From Thysanoteuthis rhombus (lineage: Eukaryota; Mollusca; Cephalopoda; Oegopsida; Thysanoteuthidae), in the NCBI GenBank assembly GCA_963457665.1, contig OY735212.1, positions 59,615,228 through 59,679,227 of the forward strand: a DNA stretch of 64,000 nucleotides, written 5' to 3'. Under the pieces are notes generated by a model. The model saw nothing but the letters and a program-made list of their open reading frames with translations. It was not told the DNA's origin and did not search any database. The position numbers and the translations under genes are program-made. Positions 11,050 through 64,000 of the stretch are shown in pieces (within the stretch, counting starts at the first letter, position 1; each line of letters starts with the position of its first letter).

Positions 11050-12945
11050 AAGATTTTTGCAGTTTATGGATAAAGTACTATGGATGATTGAATGTGTCAG
11101 AAGATGTTTGTGAAGTTTTGTATCAAAGAATTCTCATTGAATGCTACTCCACTTTTAGAAAGACCAATTGAGATAAATAGCAATCAAATCAAACATTACT
11201 CGAGAATAATCGATAAAATACCCTGCAGGAAATTGCCAACATATTCAAATATCCAAAAAAGATGTTGAAAATTATTTGCACCAACTTGGTTATGTTAATC
11301 GCTTTGATGTGTGACTTCCACATAAGTTAAGCAGAAATATCCTACTGGACCATATTTCCATGATTGATTTGCTTCTTGAATGTAATGAAAATGTTCCATT
11401 GTGATGGACAATTAGAAGTGGAGACTTTGCAACAACATGGAATGTATGAGACTGCAGGGCAAAAGGAACGATTATTTGTTAAAGACTGAATCCAAATAAG
11501 GAGAAGATGCTATACAGTGGTATTCTGAGGGTTGGTGCCACCAAGGCAGTAACTCAGAGTCATCCCCAACTTTGCCAACTCAGAAGAATTACTGAAAAAC
11601 TCGAAATGGCTATATTTATGAAAAATTGCTAAAAAATATCTCAAAATTAGTTGAAATTACAGAAAAAAATAGTGCTAAATGTTAAATGTTTGCACTGCCA
11701 AAACGAAAAACAGGCTAGATAAAGGGCTTAATTGGCAACAATGGTCACTTCAGTTCCAAAACCTTCCCTCTTCCAATGACATCTAAATTTTGGCTATTTC
11801 TTGTACCACAGGTTTAAGTACCACAAAAAATGCTCTAAATTTCCTTTTTGCGTAGAATCTGAGGGGTCATTTTTTTTTTCATTTACGTTTCTACCTACTG
11901 AAATTTATGATATAAGACAAGAAATCATATTTTCAATAATAGTTGACGTTTTTCTTTTTTTTTCCAATGAATTACTCAAGAAAAACTAGTAATCCTTAAA
12001 TCTCAAAACTATTACTCTAGTGCCTCATTTTTGCTTCTTTTTTTTTTGCTTTTTATTGCACTATGTAAATTGTCTCAACACTAGATATGTTGAAAATCAA
12101 AAAGGGTTTTAGTTAATGTAAGATATAGTCACCTATAGAGCAAGAGACTGACCCACAAACTGAGAAGCCTGCAACGTGCACATGAAAGAATCAAGCTCCC
12201 ATAGAGAGATCACAAGACAGCACAATATATCAGGGAAAAACTACATAGAATTCATTAGAAAACTCAAATGGCAATGGGCTGGTCATGTCACAAGAATGGC
12301 AGACGACCATTGGACATCACAACTCAGAATAGGGATCCACATGTACTACTGTGGCAGGCAGAATACAAGGAGGCGGGCAGAATACAAGACGGAGAGACAA
12401 ACTAGACAAAATCAGGAAGTATTGGTTCCGCAATGTCCATGATGGGGAGGTGCGGTGAATCCTGAGGAGTGTCCAATAACGGACATTAAAAGCCTGATGT
12501 TGTTGATGATGAAGATAATTGAAAGTATGTCTAATTAGACCAAATGAAGGCAGCAATTCTAGCAAAAGCATCCAGAATTAATCGAGGGGAACCATGTAAT
12601 ATTCCATCAGGTTAATGCTAGATAGCATGTTTCTTTGATGACCACGCAAAAATTGTTACAGCTTGGCTGGGAAATTTTCTGTCATCCATTGTATTCACCA
12701 GGTAGAGCACATTCAGTCTATGATTTATTCTTGTCTGTAGAGAATTTCCTAATGAAAAAATGTCAATTCTCTGGAAGAATGCAAAAAGACACCTTGAGCA
12801 ATTCTTTTCTGAGAGAGATAAAAAGTTCTGGAAGGATGGAATAATGAAATTGCCAAAAAGATAGCAGAAGACAGTGGAAAAAATGATAAACATATCATTG
12901 AATAATGTTGAAACCAAAAATAAAATTGTTTTATTTTTCACTCTG
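11050..12945 (+). mobile_element. Mariner-like transposon interrupted by other DNA
   Basis: The front part (11060-11510) translates to the helix-turn-helix region: FVKFCIKEFSLNATPLLERP (near GDFSLKDAPRSGRP in relatives) and KDVENYLHQLGYVNRFDV, followed by a degraded catalytic start. The back part (12615-12900) has KLLQLGWEIFCHPLYSPGRA, where the YSPDLAPSDY catalytic box is changed to YSPGRAHSVY, then the FWKDGI-like end. Between them lie ~1 kb of unrelated sequence and an RTE LINE tail (12122-12515). Terminal inverted repeats were not located. Inactive. Confidence 0.83.
12122..12515 (+). mobile_element. RTE-type LINE, 3' tail fragment inside a mariner
   Basis: The plus strand has an 88-codon open stretch at 12176-12442 containing EFIRKLKWQWAGHVTRMADD then HWTSQLRIG, the conserved tail of RTE-like polyproteins. 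It ends in TGTTGTTGATGATGAAG. It lies between the front and back parts of a mariner transposase in the same orientation, so it probably inserted into it. The 88-codon frame is a remnant, not a host gene. Confidence 0.85.
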
Positions 12946-13254
12946 AACCAAACAAGTTTTCATTGTTTTCCTTAAAGAATCTAGAGGAAAAACGTTAACA
13001 GAAAAGTAAGGTCATTTGCACAAACCTACAATGAATTTATATATGCTAAATAATTATACCATGACTAAACAATATCATCTTGTAATTCTCAATATATCTT
13101 TAGCATCTAAAGTCCTCCTGACCATGATAGCGCACTCCAGTTTTATTTATACAGAACAATAAGTATCATTCAAAAAGTGTTGGAGACAATTGAACTTCCT
13201 GTTTGTATTGTTTCAGCTGATCAATTTGACCGCCTCCTTCACATATACTCTCCT

Positions 13255-13850
13255 ATTGTGCCGGTGGTAAACAGAATACTCCAATGGTAGCCACACTACA
13301 GCATAGAATACAGGTCATGTCAATGTCTTTTCCTTTCTTTATTAGACCTGGATATCTATTCCTTGTCCCTGTTGAGTATTGGAAGCCATATTGAGTTGAA
13401 TTCAACGTTACCCAAATCTTACATTGCACCATAGATACCATTGGAATATTTTGTTTACCATCATCATTGGAAAAGTCTGTTTACCGCCAACGCATTCAGA
13501 TATCACATCTGGAAAAGGCCATAAAATGAGTCTGCCAAAACATTGTGTTAACAACACAAACAACAAGAAGGAATTCATATGCCTGAAAAACTTTTTCAAT
13601 GTTAATGACCCTTCTCAAAACTAAAGACAATATCCATTATGGCTTTGTATTCTTTGCAATGGCAGCCAAGCTATAACACTAGGTTTGGGTAATATCGATT
13701 TGTTTTTCTCTTCCTGTTAGGCGTGGATCACCATACCTTGTCCCTGTTGAGTTGTGGAAACCACTTTTCTGAATTATACACTCAGTCAATCATCCAAAAA
13801 ACTCTTTGAATGTTAATAACCCTTCTCAAAACCATAGAAAATTAAAATGA
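13255..13850. repeat. Imperfect direct duplication, ~200-bp units
   Basis: Block A (13270-13405, containing CCTTGTCCCTGTTGAGTATT) recurs at 13650-13780 (CCTTGTCCCTGTTGAGTTGT). Block B (13580-13625, AATGTTAATGACCCTTCTCA) recurs at 13800-13848 (AATGTTAATAACCCTTCTCA). So A-spacer-B is followed by A'-B' with the spacer lost. No known family recognised. Confidence 0.72.
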
Positions 13851-15082
13851 TTTTATTTTGTTCATTTATTCAAGAGAAATTGACCTAATAGTGGTATTGA
13901 TCAATGTTTAAATATCAGTATAATGAGAAAAAGATATTTTTCTGAGAAAAAATGGATAAATTTCTTAATGTTCTAAAGATAAATAATAGATGATACAGAA
14001 AACCTAATTTCTGAAGATTTGCAAAAGACAACCTTAATATCTCTTGGAGAAAAGCAAAATTCAAAAAAACAGAAAGATTTAGAGCTGTGCATTCAAATAA
14101 TCAGAAATCATCTTCATAGCTATTGATTGTCAATGTATTGGTCAAATTAATGAGTTTCAAAAATTTACTGTAGTCAGGGTTTTCTACCATGTTATAATTG
14201 AGTCCGAATTGTAACGATTTTTCCATTTTTACAAACCTTGAACCAAGTTCCCAACCCAAACTTCTTCAAGACCAATCCTCATAATTCGGAAAGAAATGAA
14301 GAGAAAACCATGGGCATGGGGTGAGGCTAGTCTGGAGAGAAAGACAGCCATATATATAATTTTTTTTTTTGAATCATGACACCTTGCCAGAAAGTTACAT
14401 ATTGGCAAAACTTGTAGCTAGTGTCTAAAGTAGGAGTTTGATTTTACATTAGTAATCTTTCCAGGTGATGAGTTTTGTTTGACTACTGGAATGTGACTGT
14501 CTGATTTGTTTCCTGTTTACAGTTGGTGTAACCTGATTCAGTTGGATTCTTTCTATTTTTGTATTTAACTATCATTTTGAGAGCTAAATCCAATGTATGG
14601 AAATTAGGGTTCATACTCAAACTCAGCTATAAAAATTCTGCATTATATCGAGCCGTGTTATAACAGGTCTATATTGTATTTATCAGCAAAAAATACCCAA
14701 TAGTCCTTTATATCTTGACTGCTCAACTTTTCAATTTGATTTGCTAGGTTTTATGTATTTCTAAAAGACAATATTATCAAAATGATGAAAGATTTTCCAA
14801 AATCATGATAAATTAAGTAAATGAAATGACTTGTTTGTGACAAAATGTAAATGGTTATCATATGTTACTTTTCTGATAAATCACTCTTCATGTTTGAAGT
14901 CCTTTCCTTTATCGACATGTTTGGCCACATTTGATTTGTGTCTACCTTTTAGAACTTCTAGAAGAATAATTGAAAACTTATATTTTTAAACATTTTATGG
15001 TTTTTCTCAAAGTTACATTGTGCCAAGAATAATATTTGTTTTATATAATCCACTTACGATCATATTTTTGGGTCTTTTATAG

Positions 15083-60357
<45,275 letters not shown>

Positions 60358-63300
60358 GTAGAAAAGACGAATGCACTTTCAAGCAAGCTGCATGAAGTGA
60401 TTATCGAGCATGTTTTTGATCATTTGTGCTTATATAGTTGTTGTACAATCATGTCTACCTTTTGGAGGAATTGTTTTTGACAAAAGTTATGCTGGCAAAT
60501 GAAACACTATATTTTGGTTAATTATTAATTCAAGAATGGTAATTCAAAAATGTTTTCTTATTCTTAATTTGGAATGCATTTAAACTTAAGGTATGTGCTA
60601 TAATCATTCTAAAAAATCCTCTTTTGCTAAAATCCTCTTAATGGATAGAATTTTTCAAAGATAAGATTCTGTTTATTTGTTCTACGTAAAGTACAATGGC
60701 TTTTCTCCAACAATCTTACTTGGAATCCTATATTGAGATTACCATATTCAGAACTATGAAGCAGATCAGAATGTTCATAGATCATTTAGCATGATGTCAT
60801 TGCATACCAAATATGTCTGCATCTTGGAAATTCTAAGGCTTTTAACATGCTTGAGTAAATATTCTATGGTTCACTAGCTGGTTTGAGGAAGTGGTTGAAT
60901 TTATATTCATGCAATCATTTCCTACGATTGTCTGTGTTCATTCTGATATATATGGGGGAGCAGAGATGCCTGTTGATATAGAATGAACTCCATCTTCACT
61001 GAAATTACTATCTACTTGCAATTTAATTTGTGTTAATTCCATTTTCCATTGACAAAGAGCACTGGTGCCTGTATGGCATTTGAAACACTTTGCTATCGTC
61101 ATACAATATGGAAAATCAATCGATAATTGGTTTCATCTACTTAACAAAATATGTTTAGTACATAAAGCACGGACAATGACATCATGAAGCTGTCAACTCC
61201 TTTCATATGAAGCAGTCAATCAATTTAGCAGTTTATAATGATTAGCACTTTGCAAGTGAATAAAGAAGGACTTCCTTTTAGAAATTGTGGACAACAAGTT
61301 AAGACACAATAGCCTCCATTTTCTTTGGAACTATCTTGTCTCTAGCAAAGACATCATCAGATTTCAAGAGCAGCTTTTCAAGTTGGTCATCTTGATTAGA
61401 TTAGAAATCTGTTTGCCAATATATATATGTATAGATCCATTTTCTCTGTCAATCTATGAAAAGAGGAAATTGCAACATTTAAAGTTAGAACAGAAGAGCT
61501 GATCAGAGATGTGAAATGCTGTAACTGATTTTACCATTCTATGAAGTATCGAAGCAAAGAAAGGGACCATTACAGAAAAGAATATATAAGGATCCCATTG
61601 TTTAAATTGAAAATCAAACAAGCAGCATCTTATATTCTTTCATGTATTCAGGTTCATGGATTGAGGCGATTCAATATAATGCATCGAATAGAACTAACCT
61701 TACATTGTATATTTTAAACACATTTTATATATAATTGAGTTGAGGGATTTTTTTGAATTGTTGAGATAAAGTAATGGAAATGATTGCTTCGAGGGTCTAC
61801 TTGAATGAGGTCATCTTTCTGAATTTTGTTATGCATGGTAAATAATACCCTCCAGTCTTGCATGCAATTCATCATACGTTGTTTTCTCCCTTATTGTTGA
61901 TCAGATATCTGCATGTCTCTAACCTTCAAGAAAAAGAAGCATGTCAGCAAAATTACCATTTTCAAATTCATGTTTGGCTCCAAAATTTTCAAGAATTTTT
62001 TAAAGACAAATAAAGACATTTTGTGACAGCCAAATTTGAAGTGAACTGTTCATTTCTGGAAACAACAGGTAAGAAAATGAAATAAAGAGAAACTGTCGAT
62101 TCCCCATCAATATTTCACAAAATCGATTTTTTTTTCTTCAATTTTCTCATTTCCTTTGCATGAATAATTGTTTCTTTGTTTTTCTGAGGAATGAACTTCG
62201 GAACAAAATATGTAAATGTTGTCATTTTGTAATGAAAACATATTGATTGTTATGTAAAATGCATGCAAAGAAAATTTCAAATGAAATAAGATCCCATTAT
62301 CAAATACAGTGGTTACAGCTATTTTTCATGCTTTTATGAGAAATGTTATTCTGCCATTTTACCAGAAATTTGTGGTGTTTTTGTGAAGGCATGATTTTCA
62401 TTCACATAGTTTATATAAAGATACAAAAAAAATCAAGAATGAAATAGAAAATTGTAGAGAAAAAAGGTATCATTAGTTTGTATCCAGCAGCATTTACATT
62501 TGTTTTGTTTTTTTTTGCTCTCTCTCCCAATTTTTTAATTGATCACCCCAAACAGAAGGTGCTGACAAAAGACGTTGGTGACAGTTTCTATTGAGTAACT
62601 AACCTGTCCTATTTCTCTGTTAACCATTCCAAACTTTTTTTCTATCCACTTCATCAACATTTTCCTTTACTCTTTGCCATATTGAATGGAGAGCAACATC
62701 TCTGAGCTTCTTTATTAAAATGCTGATATAACAAGGGTAGACAACTCTTTTGGTTTTCCTGCTCTTTCATCCTGACTGAATTTATCATCTTAACACATTC
62801 ACAGCCACACAATACTCATGTGTATCTTGTGGCATATGATAAGGGATGAATGTAAAGTCTAAACGGTTTTGTTTGGCCTTTCAAGATGAATTCTCCAAGA
62901 AATATTTTTTTGTAGAACTTGAGTTGTTTGGATCACCATTCGGATGAAATTGTATATAAACTTTAATCAAACACAACAACAGTATATATGCAAAGAAAAT
63001 AATGAACAACAAAGATATTTTCATATAAAGATACTAACATTTAATCATAAACAAAAGAAAGTTTTCAAGAAATCAAAAAGAAACATGTAGGTTACAGAAC
63101 ATCAGTGATACAAAATTTCTGATAGTAAACACAATAATGAATATACACAATTAGAATGCAGAATGAAAAGAGGAGATAAGATGAACACAATGAAATTAGC
63201 TTTGAAAGCAAAGATATAAAAAAAGGGAGTTTAATGTCTGCCTCTTTCAGATAGAGCAGCTCAAACTTGGATAACTGTTCAATTTAGACATAAGGTACAG

Positions 63301-63854
63301 AAGTCGGACAGAACAGGAAAATGGCTAGCTGTGTGCATTTCTTTTCTATTTTAGATCTTTCCATAAGAGCTTAATTTAAGAACTATCTTGTTCTACCTTT
63401 GTGGAAAGGTGGGTTTACGCTTATACTAAATTTATGGAAAATTTTGTATTTCTAAACTTATTATAAAATATATAAAATCTTATTTTTGTTCTATTTGGAC
63501 ACTGTAACAAGATGTTTAAAAGTGTATATCACCGTTACGTATGTTGCATCTTGCCTCTGACGCACGTTTGCATCCGGTCCATAGTTTTATCTAAGGCAAT
63601 GTAATCAACTGCGGTACCCGCAACACTCAGTTGCTGCATTGCAGCACTGAACGGACAATGTGCATATTCTGTTGGACTGTTTGTTGCATTATACAAAGTA
63701 GCGATGAATTTGTTAACGTAGCAAATGAATGGAAAATCTTTATATCTTTACCATTTTTTTAAGGGTAACCAAAACCCTATTGTCTAAGATCCAGAAGTTT
63801 CTGAGCTACCTGCATCTTTCTAGAATCAATAAAAAATATGAACATTGAGAGCTT
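60358..63854. other. Intron downstream of exon G (part): no exon seen
   Basis: GTAGAA donor at 60358. Only the family E fragment at 62521-62613 is recognisable. No guanylate kinase segment is visible. The sequence is AT-rich and mostly unique-looking. Confidence 0.6.
62521..62613 (-). repeat. Repeat family E, copy 12 (5' end only)
   Basis: Only the 5' ~90 bp of the family, reversed: TAATTGATCACCCCAAACAG to TTCTATTGAGTAACTAACCT. Confidence 0.75.
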
Positions 63855-64000
63855 ATCGAATCGCCGTAGCCCCACAAATAGCCTTCTCAACCAACTAGCC
63901 AATGGGCAATGGATTCTTCTCCCTTCACTTGTCTTTATATGCATGTGTGTGCATATGTGTCTTCAGGTGGTCACATTTTGGTTACATTTTGAGGGCTACA
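63855..64000 (+). mobile_element. Family D MITE, copy 6, cut by the window end
   Basis: Left end TATCGAATCGCCGTAGCCCC, then CCAACTAGCCAATGGGCAAT and GGTCACATTTTGG. Continues past the window. Confidence 0.75.

Larger units (their letters stand above)
1..15082. other. Upstream intron (part): repeats, no exon seen
   Basis: No coding segment continuous with exon A is visible. The elements listed separately fill roughly half of it. I see nothing recognisable in 1-544, 891-2361, 2768-4460, 8862-9267, 12946-13254 and 13851-15082 apart from short poly-A/T and TA tracts. A TA microsatellite lies at 1320-1347, and a mixed TA/TG/TC tract at 4759-4829. An imperfect 32-bp tandem pair (ACCATATACCTAGTTC start) lies at 10767-10825. 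Confidence 0.6.

Noticed and set aside
12176-12442. 88-codon frame as a possible host gene
   Set aside because: It is the RTE tail (KWQWAGHVTRM) with no start context or promoter.

Overview
This window is animal DNA, AT-rich, and almost entirely intron. I see one host gene, on the + strand: the middle of a MAGUK p55-family scaffold gene (MPP/PALS family, closest by eye to MPP3/MPP4/MPP7). Seven coding exons lie at 15083-15164, 22171-22256, 27200-27274, 38808-39025, 42438-42467, 56123-56196 and 60271-60357. They have consensus splice sites and one compatible reading phase throughout. They encode most of the PDZ domain, the SH3 domain, and the start of the SH3-guanylate kinase linker (HOOK region). 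The L27 part lies before the window and the guanylate kinase part after it. Introns run from 3.4 to 13.7 kb.

The organism is probably an invertebrate. The protein shares features with several vertebrate MPP paralogues rather than matching one, the introns hold RTE and CR1-type LINE fragments, several mariner groups and hAT MITEs, and the DNA is rich in AT, TC and TG microsatellites. I cannot fix the phylum from sequence alone.

Layout. 1-15082 is upstream intron with RTE LINE fragments, copies of an unclassified ~400 bp repeat (called family E here), a 126 bp palindrome, and a mariner interrupted by other DNA including an RTE tail. 15083-27274 holds the PDZ exons; their introns hold a CR1-type tail, a foldback element, a repeat-encoded protein in two opposed pieces, and an internally deleted mariner. 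27275-38807 is an 11.5 kb intron with MITEs sharing a GAATCACCGTAGCC-like end (families D and G), an RTE fragment and two reverse-strand mariner copies. 38808-42467 holds the SH3 exon and a 30-nt exon. 42468-56122 is a 13.7 kb intron with four hAT-like elements, an inverted pair of family E repeats, a three-unit minisatellite, LINE tails and an element with ACCTC-type inverted ends. 56123-60357 holds the two linker exons, separated by more mariner, RTE, E and CR1 copies. From 60358 to the end I see no exon.

The most interesting points are: three mariner copies sharing the same internal deletion, hence a non-autonomous subfamily; an 80 bp hAT micro-element with a perfect 8 bp target duplication and two larger relatives; the family E repeat with 12 copies; and two possible protein-diversity switches in the MAGUK gene (tandem 3' splice sites 21 nt apart and a phase-neutral 30-nt exon).
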